DNA of 7,055 bases. Origin: Flammeovirgaceae bacterium (GTDB lineage: Bacteria > Bacteroidota > Bacteroidia > Cytophagales > Cyclobacteriaceae). The position numbers were made by a program, and so were the translations under genes. Each line of letters begins with the position of its first letter. Within the stretch, counting starts at the first letter, position 1. The notes below the pieces were generated by a model, which worked only from the letters and a program-made list of their open reading frames with translations, was not told the origin of the DNA and made no database searches. This document shows, one piece after another, positions 1 to 6,952 of this stretch. The DNA is taken from the NCBI GenBank assembly GCA_022616575.1, contig JAKEEN010000154.1, forward strand, positions 1 through 7,055, written 5' to 3'.

Positions 1-1211
1 GTGACTTAGCCGCTTCCAAAAGATATATTGACTCAGCCAACATCTGGAATGGCAATACAAGGAATCGGGTTATGGCTAAAACCTATCTGTTGCTGGCTGA
101 TTGGCATGAGAAAAATAAACAATACGACAAAGCGCATGCCTACCTGAAGCGAGGGGGCTTAATAAAAGATTCTCTCGACACACGCATAAAACAAATTGAA
201 GTGATGGAGTCACAGTCGCGTGTGGAATGGGCCCGGCAACAACAGCAACTCGACTTGCTTAAATCAAAAGAAGCGTTGCAGGAGAAAGACATCCGCATTC
301 GGAACCTGGTTGCCGGATCAGCCCTGGCAGGATTTGCTGTAGCCGTTATACTGGCATTTCTGTTTTATAGAAATTATAAACGGAAGAGGCACGACAACCA
401 GTTGCTCCAGGAGAAGAACGAGGAAATTGAGTGTATGCTGGAAGAGATCAGGTCGTTTAACGATGCCTTGAAAGAGCAAAACGAGAAGATTGAACAACTC
501 AATAGTTCGCTTGAAGAGGATGTAAAACAGCGCACGGAAGAATTGGGCAAAACCAATAGGGAATTGAATACATTTCTTTACCACGCATCACACGACATTC
601 GCAGGCCAATTGCGACTATATTGGGTTTAGATCAAGTCATTCGCCTGTCGGTAAAGGACTCAGAGTCACTGCTTATTTTTGATAAGGTAAGCGAGACAGC
701 CCTAAGCATGGATAGCATGCTCTTTAAACTGCAAATGGTCCATGAACTAAGCAATACCCCGGCAGAATTCAGTGCATTAAACCTTTCTTATATTATTCAG
801 GAAACCGCCAATCGGTTTGATCAGCAATTTAAACAGTATCATGTGGACTACATACAGATTCAGAGTGAGGCGATTACGGTACAGTCAGATGCTCGGTTCT
901 TGCGAATGATCTTTCAAAACTTAATTGAAAACTCAATCCTCTTCCGTAAAACCGGCCCCGAAAAGTCGTGGATAAAAATTGCACTCATTCGCTCGGAAGA
1001 TAAGGTTATTGTTACCATAGAAGATAATGGCAGGGGAATTGAGCAAGAGCACTTGTCAAAAGTATTTGACCTGTACTTTCGCGCATCCGAACTATCGAAT
1101 GGCAATGGGCTAGGATTATACCTTGTTAAAAAAGCAATTGATCGTTTGAAGGGGTCTGTTAAAATACAAAGCGAGTATGGATCAGGTACTCGCTTTGAAA
1201 TAATTCTTTGA
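1..1211 (+). CDS. TPR-containing sensor histidine kinase, 5' partial
   Basis: The frame is open from the first complete codon (position 3) with no stop, so the gene continues beyond the left edge. The ATG at 72 is internal, and about 402 residues are visible. Numbering from that ATG, residues 1-35 read as a tetratricopeptide helix pair. A helical stretch follows, then one membrane segment (about 79-99), a basic anchor (YKRKRH) and a long coiled coil (about 108-165). The HisKA H-box (SHDIRRP) has the phospho-acceptor His174. The HATPase_c domain shows the N-box (NLIENS, Asn287), G1 box (DNGRGI, 318-323) and G2 box (GNGLGL, 344-349). All catalytic elements look intact. From family knowledge it autophosphorylates and passes phosphate to a response regulator. 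The signal is unknown, and the TPR part could be periplasmic or a protein-interaction module. No receiver domain or regulator gene is visible. It converges on the next gene with an 11-bp gap. Confidence 0.93.
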   Translation, partial: DLAASKRYIDSANIWNGNTRNRVMAKTYLLLADWHEKNKQYDKAHAYLKRGGLIKDSLDTRIKQIEVMESQSRVEWARQQQQLDLLKSKEALQEKDIRIRNLVAGSALAGFAVAVILAFLFYRNYKRKRHDNQLLQEKNEEIECMLEEIRSFNDALKEQNEKIEQLNSSLEEDVKQRTEELGKTNRELNTFLYHASHDIRRPIATILGLDQVIRLSVKDSESLLIFDKVSETALSMDSMLFKLQMVHELSNTPAEFSALNLSYIIQETANRFDQQFKQYHVDYIQIQSEAITVQSDARFLRMIFQNLIENSILFRKTGPEKSWIKIALIRSEDKVIVTIEDNGRGIEQEHLSKVFDLYFRASELSNGNGLGLYLVKKAIDRLKGSVKIQSEYGSGTRFEIIL

Positions 1212-1222
1212 CTTTGTATTAC

Positions 1223-1966
1223 TTAAGCAACCTTAACCGGTATTCTTGGGATTCGTGCTTCCTTCACTTCGCGATGGTTGCAATAATGACAACGGTAATG
1301 TTTTAGCAACAGGCCTTCCTCAGATGATGAAGGCATCTTCTCAACTTCCTCCTTATCAATTTTCATGGTTACATATCCGCAATCAGGGCATTCTTCTGCG
1401 TGCTGGTATGGATAGTATTTTTCAATTTTTTTAAAGCCTGTTTTTTCGTCAAGCCACACATCATAGTCTACAGAATGTGGGCCATTGGCTTCTTCAGCAA
1501 TTTGTTCGGCTGTAAGGTATGCATCTTCTTCAGCTTCACTCAGTTTTCGCATGGCGTTTCCGGCCGGTGAGAGGCGGGGTTTATCACGAAGTTTCACAAG
1601 CCTTTTTTCAACATACTTAGGGTACATAATCCGCACTAAGCTGTCGAAAACAAAATAGGCTATTGTGGCAAAGCAGATACAAATAAATAACCGAACCCAG
1701 AACCATAACATGGCGCCACCTGCCACGTTGGCAATCCTGCCTGATGCAACGGTGTTTGCGAAGAAAAAACCCGAGGCAATCACAGCAATTACAGCATACC
1801 AGAAGTAGCGTATTTCATGCAGGTTTACATAGTCATACTTCTCCTTATAATCTTTGATTTGGAAAAGCCTGAACTCATGGTAAAGCAAAATAAGTGCTGC
1901 GATTACCAAGCTGCCAAAAAAACCGTAGTACATGTAACGGTCCCAGGTAGTAAAGAATGAATCCAT
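1223..1966 (-). CDS. Hypothetical membrane protein with C-terminal zinc-ribbon-like domain
   Basis: I do not recognise this 247-residue protein. Three hydrophobic segments are visible (about residues 13-30, 54-72 and 86-110). A basic linker follows (KRLVKLRDKPR), then an acidic helical stretch (142-160) and a soluble tail. The tail carries two CxxC pairs, CPDC (Cys193, Cys196) and CHYC (Cys226, Cys229), 29 residues apart, as in a zinc ribbon. Metal binding is inferred. The tail is probably cytoplasmic because the segment after the third helix is positively charged. The start is the ATG at 1966. A second ATG at residue 12 would cut into the approach to the first helix and is less likely. No Shine-Dalgarno sequence is seen. 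It is divergent from fabI and convergent with the kinase, so it is probably transcribed alone. The coding call is supported by length and membrane topology. The function is unknown. Confidence 0.82.
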   Translation of the reverse strand: MDSFFTTWDRYMYYGFFGSLVIAALILLYHEFRLFQIKDYKEKYDYVNLHEIRYFWYAVIAVIASGFFFANTVASGRIANVAGGAMLWFWVRLFICICFATIAYFVFDSLVRIMYPKYVEKRLVKLRDKPRLSPAGNAMRKLSEAEEDAYLTAEQIAEEANGPHSVDYDVWLDEKTGFKKIEKYYPYQHAEECPDCGYVTMKIDKEEVEKMPSSSEEGLLLKHYRCHYCNHREVKEARIPRIPVKVA

Positions 1967-1986
1967 AGTTTAGAAAGGTTTTTAGG

Positions 1987-2019
1987 TTGGTTACGAAAGG
2001 TATTAATTTCTTACCTTAG
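1987..2019 (+). promoter_or_regulatory. Possible Bacteroidota-type promoter for fabI
   Basis: A TTG at 1987-1989 and TACCTTAG at 2012-2019 (one mismatch to TAnnTTTG) are separated by 22 bp, within the range reported for Bacteroidota housekeeping promoters. Transcription would begin in the mid-2020s, leaving a leader of roughly 30 nt before the fabI ATG at 2054. The 87-bp divergent gap must also hold the promoter of the minus-strand membrane protein. This is motif matching only. Confidence 0.35.
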
Positions 2020-2053
2020 CGCGAAAGGGAAATTACAAAACTTTAGGCAACTC

Positions 2054-2866
2054 ATGGCATATAATTTACTAAAAGGTAAGCGTGGAATCATTTTTGGGGC
2101 ATTAGACGAAAACTCAATAGCTTGGAAAACAGCCCTTAAAGTACATGAAGAAGGGGGTAAGTTTACACTTACCAATGCACCCATTGCCATGCGGATGGGT
2201 AAAATCAACGAGCTTGCCAAAACTTGCGGTGCTGAAATAATTCCAGCCGATGCAACCTCAGAACAAGACCTGACCAATTTGTTCACAAAGTCGGTCGAAA
2301 TTTTGGGTGGCAAGATTGATTTTGTACTGCACTCAATCGGCATGAGTCCAAATGTTCGTAAAGACCGGCCTTATGGTGATTTGAATTATGACTGGTTCTT
2401 GAAATCGCTGGATATTTCTGGTGTTTCTTTTCATAAAGTTATGCAGACGGCTGAGAAGACCGATGCCATGAATGAGTGGGGGTCGATTGTTGCACTTAGC
2501 TACATTGCAGCCCAACGCACGTTCCCTGACTATTCTGACATGGCCCAGGCGAAAGCAGTACTCGAGTCAATTGCCAGAAGCTATGGCTATCGGTTTGCGA
2601 AGCTTAAGAGAGTACGTGTTAATACCATTTCGCAATCTCCAACAAAGACAACGGCCGGTGCAGGCATTTCAGGGTTTGATGTGTTTTTCGATTATGCTAA
2701 TATGATGTCACCACTGGGTAATGCTACCGGTGAAGATTGCGCCAATTATATTGTGGTGATGTTCAGCGACCTGACACGCATGGTTAACATGCAAAACCTG
2801 ATGCACGATGGGGGTTTCTCTTCATCGGGAATTACTGAGGAATTAATTGAAAAGCTTTCTAAATAA
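2054..2866 (+). CDS. fabI: Enoyl-[acyl-carrier-protein] reductase (NADH) FabI
   Basis: This enzyme reduces trans-2-enoyl-ACP to acyl-ACP, the last step of each type II fatty-acid elongation cycle, in the cytoplasm. The 270-residue length is normal for FabI. The N-terminal nucleotide-binding segment (GIIFGALDENSIAW, 11-24) matches the FabI version of the Rossmann glycine motif. The catalytic pair is Tyr160 and Lys167 (YSDMAQAK, Tyr-x6-Lys). A second conserved tyrosine, Tyr150, lies ten residues upstream, the same spacing as Tyr146/Tyr156 in E. coli FabI. The segment SPTKTTAGAGISGF (195-208) corresponds to the substrate-binding loop, and HDGGFS (251-256) is the typical C-terminal motif. The Tyr-x6-Lys spacing separates it from ordinary short-chain dehydrogenases (Tyr-x3-Lys). 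The ATG start has only a weak AGG upstream. The next gene, ispE, is 63 bp downstream on the same strand and they are probably co-transcribed. Confidence 0.96.
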   Translation: MAYNLLKGKRGIIFGALDENSIAWKTALKVHEEGGKFTLTNAPIAMRMGKINELAKTCGAEIIPADATSEQDLTNLFTKSVEILGGKIDFVLHSIGMSPNVRKDRPYGDLNYDWFLKSLDISGVSFHKVMQTAEKTDAMNEWGSIVALSYIAAQRTFPDYSDMAQAKAVLESIARSYGYRFAKLKRVRVNTISQSPTKTTAGAGISGFDVFFDYANMMSPLGNATGEDCANYIVVMFSDLTRMVNMQNLMHDGGFSSSGITEELIEKLSK

Positions 2867-2868
2867 TA

Positions 2869-2926
2869 GCTTCAACCTTCAAGCTACAGGCTACAAGCTT
2901 GCGGCTTGCAGTATGCCGCCTGTAGC
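2869..2926. repeat. Degenerate 7-bp tandem repeat array with terminal inverted arm (fabI-ispE gap)
   Basis: Six consecutive 7-bp units run from 2869 to 2910: GCTTCAA, CCTTCAA, GCTACAG, GCTACAA, GCTTGCG, GCTTGCA. They fall into three neighbouring pairs, each differing at one base, and all share CT at positions 2-3. After GTATGCC, the sequence GCCTGTAGC (2918-2926) is the exact reverse complement of GCTACAGGC (2883-2891). This allows a 9-bp stem with a 26-nt loop. The right arm ends 3 nt before the ispE ATG (2930). The array fills almost the whole gap. No T-tract follows the stem, so it does not look like an intrinsic terminator. Confidence 0.75.
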
Positions 2927-2929
2927 CTC

Positions 2930-3736
2930 ATGGTAGTTTTCCCATCCTGCAAAATCAACCTCGGTCTTCGCATTCTTTCCAGGCGCGAAGACGGCTATCA
3001 TACTATTGAAACATGTTTTTTTCCAGTGCCGTGGACAGATGTGTTGGAGATAATTCCATCAGATCAGTTTTCCTTTTCTTCAACGGGATTGGCAATCCCA
3101 AATGATGGAAAAGAAAATCTGTGTGTTCGGGCCTACCAACAACTAAAGACTGATTTTGATTTATCCCCCGTAAAAATTCATTTACACAAAGTTGTCCCAG
3201 CAGGTGCAGGTTTAGGCGGAGGCTCGTCAGATGCGGCCTGCACTTTAAAAGTGTTGAACCATATTTTCAATCTCAAATTATCAGAAGAGAATTTGGCTGG
3301 TTACGCGTCTTCCCTTGGCAGCGACTGTGCATTCTTTGTTTATGATCGCCCAATGATTGGTACTGGCAGAGGTGAAATTTTAAGTTCTATTGGGCTTACG
3401 CTGAAGGGAAAATTCTTAGTTATTGTGAAGCCGCAAGTTCACATATCCACAGCAGAGGCATATGCAGGAGTGGTGCCATCCGTACCTACATATTCAATAA
3501 GTCGGGTATTAAAAATGCCTATAGCTGATTGGCAAGACAAATTGAAAAATGATTTTGAAGATTCAGTCTTTAAAAAATATCCAGCCATAAAAGGAGTAAA
3601 AAATAAGCTCTACAATTCAGGGGCCATGTATGCCAGTATGAGTGGTTCAGGATCAGCGGTGTTCGGAATCTTTGAAAATGAAATTGATCTTAAAAAACAA
3701 TTTCAGGAAATGGTTTACTGGAGCGGCACGCTCTGA
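2930..3736 (+). CDS. ispE: 4-diphosphocytidyl-2-C-methyl-D-erythritol kinase IspE
   Basis: IspE is a GHMP-family kinase that phosphorylates the 2-hydroxyl of CDP-methylerythritol with ATP in the MEP (non-mevalonate) isoprenoid pathway. The 268-residue length is typical of the family. Motif 1 (KINLGL) holds Lys8, matching catalytic Lys10 of E. coli. The ATP-binding loop is PAGAGLGGGSSDAA (90-103). LGSDCAFF holds Asp132, matching the catalytic Asp141. The third GHMP motif is MSGSGSAVF (237-245). I chose the ATG at 2930 because the family normally starts a few residues before KIN. The frame stays open upstream to a TTG at 2906, but those eight codons are repeat-array sequence. There is no Shine-Dalgarno sequence, and the bases just before the ATG are one arm of a predicted hairpin. 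The 3' end overlaps the convergent transporter gene by 22 bp. Other MEP genes are not in the window. Confidence 0.95.
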   Translation: MVVFPSCKINLGLRILSRREDGYHTIETCFFPVPWTDVLEIIPSDQFSFSSTGLAIPNDGKENLCVRAYQQLKTDFDLSPVKIHLHKVVPAGAGLGGGSSDAACTLKVLNHIFNLKLSEENLAGYASSLGSDCAFFVYDRPMIGTGRGEILSSIGLTLKGKFLVIVKPQVHISTAEAYAGVVPSVPTYSISRVLKMPIADWQDKLKNDFEDSVFKKYPAIKGVKNKLYNSGAMYASMSGSGSAVFGIFENEIDLKKQFQEMVYWSGTL

Positions 3737-4620
3737 CCTGGATTAAACTTTCTCTTCAGAACCGGGTAGCTGGCAACAGCTAATAAAATGAGCAATGTGC
3801 CCAGGTAAAATTGCAAGTTCATTGTTTCTGATTTTCTAAATAGTAGAACAGCCAGGATAATTCCGTACACCGGTTCGAGATTGAGTGTTAATTGAATAAA
3901 GAATACCGAAAGCCTTTTCATCAGGTTTACCCCCACAGAAAAGGCATATACGGAACACACTAAACCAAGTATCAAAATGCAAATCCAATCGGTGAGACTG
4001 GCGTTTAGTTGAATGACATGCTGAGGCTCAATGATGTATGCGTAGAGCAGTAGGAAAACCGCGGAAGCAATACAAGCACTTGCCATTTCATAAAAAGTAA
4101 TTTGATAAGTGCCCACGGTCTTCCCAAGCCGCTGATTGAAGGCGAAGAACAAAGCCGACAAAAATCCGGAAAGCACGCCCAGCGCCAGACCCAACGGGTA
4201 GTTAAAATCAAATGCGAATATGATGTAAAGTCCGGCAATCACCAGCAACCCAAGGAATACTTCATAGAACTGCATTTTGCGTTTGTTCATAATGGGTTCG
4301 ATAATGGAAGCCCAAAGCGAACCTGTAGCAATACCTACCAAACTTACAGAAGCATTTGAAACACGCGCTGAAAGAAAAAAAGTAATCCAGTGAGCGGCCA
4401 CCACAAAGCCTGTGACCAGCAGCGGAACAAAACTCCTTGCCGGCAGATGAAATGTTTTTTGCGAAATGATAATCAATGCGCCCATACCCAGGGCGGCCAC
4501 CATTGTTCTGTAAAGAACCATTTCAATAGCCGGAATTTTTACCAGTAACCCAAGTATTGCTGTGAAGCCCCAAAGAAAAACAATGAAGTGAAGTTTGAGG
4601 TAGTCGGTAAGGGTGGCCAT
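3715..4620 (-). CDS. EamA/DMT-superfamily transporter
   Basis: This is a 301-residue, almost entirely hydrophobic protein with about ten membrane segments in two tandem EamA halves (about residues 8-135 and 145-286). Both halves end in the family's EP-type motif: SLWASIIEPIMNKRK (101-115) in the first and NLEPVYGIILAVLLFRK (247-263) in the second. This internal repeat supports the family assignment. Such proteins sit in the inner membrane and export or exchange small metabolites such as amino acids. The substrate cannot be read from the sequence. The ATG overlaps the stop codon of the upstream permease gene by one base (TAATG), which suggests translational coupling and membership of a tgt-lptF/G-eamA operon. 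The C-terminal tail after residue 288 is short and basic (LKRKF). The last 22 bp overlap the 3' end of ispE on the other strand. Confidence 0.9.
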   Translation of the reverse strand: MATLTDYLKLHFIVFLWGFTAILGLLVKIPAIEMVLYRTMVAALGMGALIIISQKTFHLPARSFVPLLVTGFVVAAHWITFFLSARVSNASVSLVGIATGSLWASIIEPIMNKRKMQFYEVFLGLLVIAGLYIIFAFDFNYPLGLALGVLSGFLSALFFAFNQRLGKTVGTYQITFYEMASACIASAVFLLLYAYIIEPQHVIQLNASLTDWICILILGLVCSVYAFSVGVNLMKRLSVFFIQLTLNLEPVYGIILAVLLFRKSETMNLQFYLGTLLILLAVASYPVLKRKFNPGQSVPLQ

Positions 4621-5756
4621 TAACGCGGAACGTATTTGTACATGAACACCGACAAAATACCGAAGAGCACGTTAGGTATCCAAACTGAAATAACGGGAGG
4701 CAAAGCACCTGCCTCGGCAAATGTGCGGAAGAGCATAAAGAACAGGATAAACACGAAGGAGAGAACAAAACCAAGCGCAATTTGCAAACCGGTTCCACCC
4801 CGACTTTTTCGGGATGCCACAATCACGCCCATGAACGTGAGAATAAAAATAGTAAAAGGCGATGAATAGCGCGTGTATAGCTCAACTTCATACGCTTCAA
4901 CACCCGTTGAACCACGCGCACGAAGTGTTCCGATGTATTCAACGAGTTCCGTAATGGTCATACCATCAAATTTCCGGTAATCGCTTTCAAATTCTTTTGG
5001 GTGAATAACCAAAGCTGTGTCAAGGGCTTTGCCGGTTTCAAATTTCTCATCAGGGCTAATGGACTTTGATGTATTGCTAAATACAGTTGCTTCAACGGGC
5101 TTGTTACTTTCGAAGATTCCATCAATCTTTTTGATTTTCCAGTCGCGTAGCGTCCACTTGTGTTTGGCCGTGTCCCAGGTAATGCGGTTGGCAGATAATT
5201 TTTCTACAAGCCGATTGTTCTCGAATTTTTCAAGCGTGAATTGATATCCTGATTTTGTATTGTTATTGTAGCTCTGCATATACAGATATACATTGGGGGC
5301 TACCTGGATATGAATGTTCCGCTTATCGAAATAGAATTTGCCCTTCAGATATTGTACTTCAAATTCCACCCTGGCCTTGTTTGAATTGGGGATCACCCAT
5401 CCGTTAAGTGCAAAACTGATGATGGCGATAAATAACGCCCCGAGAAAATATGGAAAAATGTATCGTATAAAACTTACTCCGCTGCTCAGAATGGCAATGA
5501 CTTCTGTATGCGCAGCCATACGTGAACACACATAAACCGTTGCGATGAAAATGGTAATAGGGGTGATGAGACCGCCAACCCAGGGTAGAAAATTTGAGTA
5601 ATACCCAAGTATCTCCACTGAACTCAGGTTCGCCTTGGCATACTTATCCATTTTCTCGGTAAGGTCAATCACCGTGATTACGGCAAGCAGAATTAACACC
5701 ACAAAAAAAAATGTGCTGAGAAAACGCTTGATAATATATTGATCGATGATTTTCAT
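4620..5756 (-). CDS. LptF/LptG family permease (YjgP/YjgQ), LPS export
   Basis: This is an inner-membrane permease of the LptB2FG complex, which extracts lipopolysaccharide from the inner membrane and feeds it to the periplasmic bridge. The 378-residue length fits the family. The layout is classical: three N-terminal membrane helices (about 12-30, 58-78, 102-122), a large beta-rich periplasmic domain (about 125-295) and three C-terminal helices (about 299-316, 325-345, 353-373). The segment AHTEVIAILSSGVS (82-95) corresponds to the cytoplasmic coupling region that contacts the LptB ATPase. The sequence alone does not tell me whether it is LptF or LptG, so no symbol is given. It lies 65 bp downstream of tgt on the same strand. 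Pairing of tgt with an LptF/G permease is, as I recall, common in Bacteroidota. The start is the ATG one base after a heptamer repeat array, with no Shine-Dalgarno sequence. The stop overlaps the next gene's ATG. Confidence 0.93.
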   Translation of the reverse strand: MKIIDQYIIKRFLSTFFFVVLILLAVITVIDLTEKMDKYAKANLSSVEILGYYSNFLPWVGGLITPITIFIATVYVCSRMAAHTEVIAILSSGVSFIRYIFPYFLGALFIAIISFALNGWVIPNSNKARVEFEVQYLKGKFYFDKRNIHIQVAPNVYLYMQSYNNNTKSGYQFTLEKFENNRLVEKLSANRITWDTAKHKWTLRDWKIKKIDGIFESNKPVEATVFSNTSKSISPDEKFETGKALDTALVIHPKEFESDYRKFDGMTITELVEYIGTLRARGSTGVEAYEVELYTRYSSPFTIFILTFMGVIVASRKSRGGTGLQIALGFVLSFVFILFFMLFRTFAEAGALPPVISVWIPNVLFGILSVFMYKYVPR

Positions 5757-5757
5757 T

Positions 5758-5812
5758 GGTCAATGGTCCATGGTCGAGAGTCCATAGTCGATAGCTATTG
5801 AGCATCGACTAT
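5758..5812. repeat. Degenerate 7-bp tandem repeat array with hairpin end (tgt-lptF/G gap)
   Basis: Five consecutive 7-bp units on the plus strand run from 5758 to 5792: GGTCAAT, GGTCCAT, GGTCGAG, AGTCCAT, AGTCGAT. All share GTC at positions 2-4 and A at position 6. ATAGTCGAT (5784-5792) is the exact reverse complement of ATCGACTAT (5804-5812), giving a 9-bp stem with an 11-nt loop. In the direction of transcription (minus strand), the hairpin comes first after the tgt stop. The units then run up to one base before the LptF/G start codon. No T-tract follows the stem on either strand, so an intrinsic terminator is unlikely. Confidence 0.75.
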
Positions 5813-5821
5813 TCACTTATT

Positions 5822-6952
5822 CTAGAGTCTTCTACTTACTTTTTTAACCATTTCATTCTTCCAGGCGGCAAAAGTACCACTTTCAATTTGCTTTCTTGCT
5901 TCTTTCACCAGCCAGAGGTAGAACGTCAGGTTGTGGATAGAAGCAATTTGTGCGCCTAATATTTCTTTGCTGATAATTAAATGCCGCAAATACGCCTTCG
6001 AATAAAATGTACTGGCATATCCGCCAACCGTTTTATCGATAGGCGACAAATCCTCCTTCCATTTCTCATTTCGAATATTAATAACCCCTTCACTGGTAAA
6101 TAACATTCCATTGCGGGCATTGCGGGTGGGCATCACGCAATCAAACATATCAATGCCCAGTGCTATACACTCAAGAATATTTTCGGGTGTGCCGACCCCC
6201 ATCAGGTAGCGAGGTCTATCCGCAGGTAAAATGCCACAGACCAGGCTGGTCATCGCATACATTTCTTCGTGCGGTTCACCAACGGATAAACCACCAATGG
6301 CATTACCCTGTTGATTTTGTGCGGCAATGAATTCTGCTGATTTTTCACGCAGGTCTTTATAGGTGCTTCCCTGCACTATCGGGAAGAACGCCTGTTCGTA
6401 ACCGTATTTTGGCTGCGTAGCATCCATCCGGGCGATGCATCGCTGGAGCCACCGATGGGTCAGGTCCATGGATTTTCTGGCATACTTGTATTCGCACGGA
6501 TAAGGCGTACATTCATCAAAGGCCATTACAATATCAGCACCAATAGACCGCTGAATGTCCACAACCCTTTCGGGGGAAAATGTATGCTTCGAGCCATCAA
6601 TGTGCGATTGGAAGACCACTCCTTCTTCCTTGATTTTTCTATTATCACCAAGCGAATAAACCTGGTAGCCGCCACTGTCGGTGAGTATGGGCTTTTTCCA
6701 GCCGTTAAATTGATGCAGACCTCCCGCTTTTTCCAGTACTTCGATACCTGGTCGCAGATAAAGGTGATAGGTGTTTCCTAAAATGATTTGTGCCTGAATA
6801 TCATTCTCGAGCTCCCGTTGATGCACGGCCTTTACCGATCCGGCCGTACCCACGGGCATAAAAATGGGAGTCCGAATTTCCCCATGATCGGTATGTAAAA
6901 TGCCGGCCCGGGCTGATGATTGCGGGTCTTTGGCACTGAGTTGAAATCGCAT
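5822..6952 (-). CDS. tgt: Queuine/preQ1 tRNA-guanine transglycosylase Tgt
   Basis: Tgt swaps guanine 34 of GUN-anticodon tRNAs (Asp, Asn, His, Tyr) for preQ1 in bacterial queuosine synthesis. The frame is open to 7051, but I start at the ATG at 6952 because MRFQL begins the family's N-terminal domain. This gives 376 residues, the usual length. Landmarks are Asp92 in TDSGGYQ (91-97), FDEC (145-148), GGLSVGEP (220-227) and the nucleophile Asp271 in DCVMPTRNARNG (271-282), matching Asp102, Asp156 and Asp280 of Zymomonas Tgt. The zinc-site region is odd. Where most Tgts have CxCxxC, this one has Val309, Gly311 and Ser314, with only the histidine kept (His340 in IHNL). As I recall, Bacteroides Tgts also lack these cysteines, so this is probably a lineage trait. 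It is probably the first gene of a tgt-lptF/G-eamA operon. No Shine-Dalgarno sequence is seen. Confidence 0.95.
   Translation of the reverse strand: MRFQLSAKDPQSSARAGILHTDHGEIRTPIFMPVGTAGSVKAVHQRELENDIQAQIILGNTYHLYLRPGIEVLEKAGGLHQFNGWKKPILTDSGGYQVYSLGDNRKIKEEGVVFQSHIDGSKHTFSPERVVDIQRSIGADIVMAFDECTPYPCEYKYARKSMDLTHRWLQRCIARMDATQPKYGYEQAFFPIVQGSTYKDLREKSAEFIAAQNQQGNAIGGLSVGEPHEEMYAMTSLVCGILPADRPRYLMGVGTPENILECIALGIDMFDCVMPTRNARNGMLFTSEGVINIRNEKWKEDLSPIDKTVGGYASTFYSKAYLRHLIISKEILGAQIASIHNLTFYLWLVKEARKQIESGTFAAWKNEMVKKVSRRL

Noticed and set aside
1995..2002. Minus-strand -7 box (TACCTTTC) for the membrane protein gene
   Set aside because: There is one mismatch at the important final G, and no TTG at a suitable distance upstream.
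2883..2926. Intrinsic terminator after fabI
   Set aside because: The 9-bp stem has a 26-nt loop and no T-tract after it, and ispE starts 3 nt later.
2869..2926. CRISPR array
   Set aside because: There are only 7-bp degenerate units directly abutting one another, with no spacers and no cas genes.
2906..2929. N-terminal extension of IspE from a TTG codon at 2906
   Set aside because: The eight extra codons are repeat-array sequence, and the family normally begins a few residues before KIN. The ATG at 2930 fits better.
4102..4359. Plus-strand reading frame opposite the EamA gene, and similar frames opposite the permease, tgt and the kinase
   Set aside because: These frames lie inside well-supported genes on the other strand, have no recognisable protein features and no initiation signals.
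5784..5812. Terminator between tgt and the LptF/G permease
   Set aside because: The stem is AT-rich and no run of T follows on the minus strand. The repeat units follow instead.
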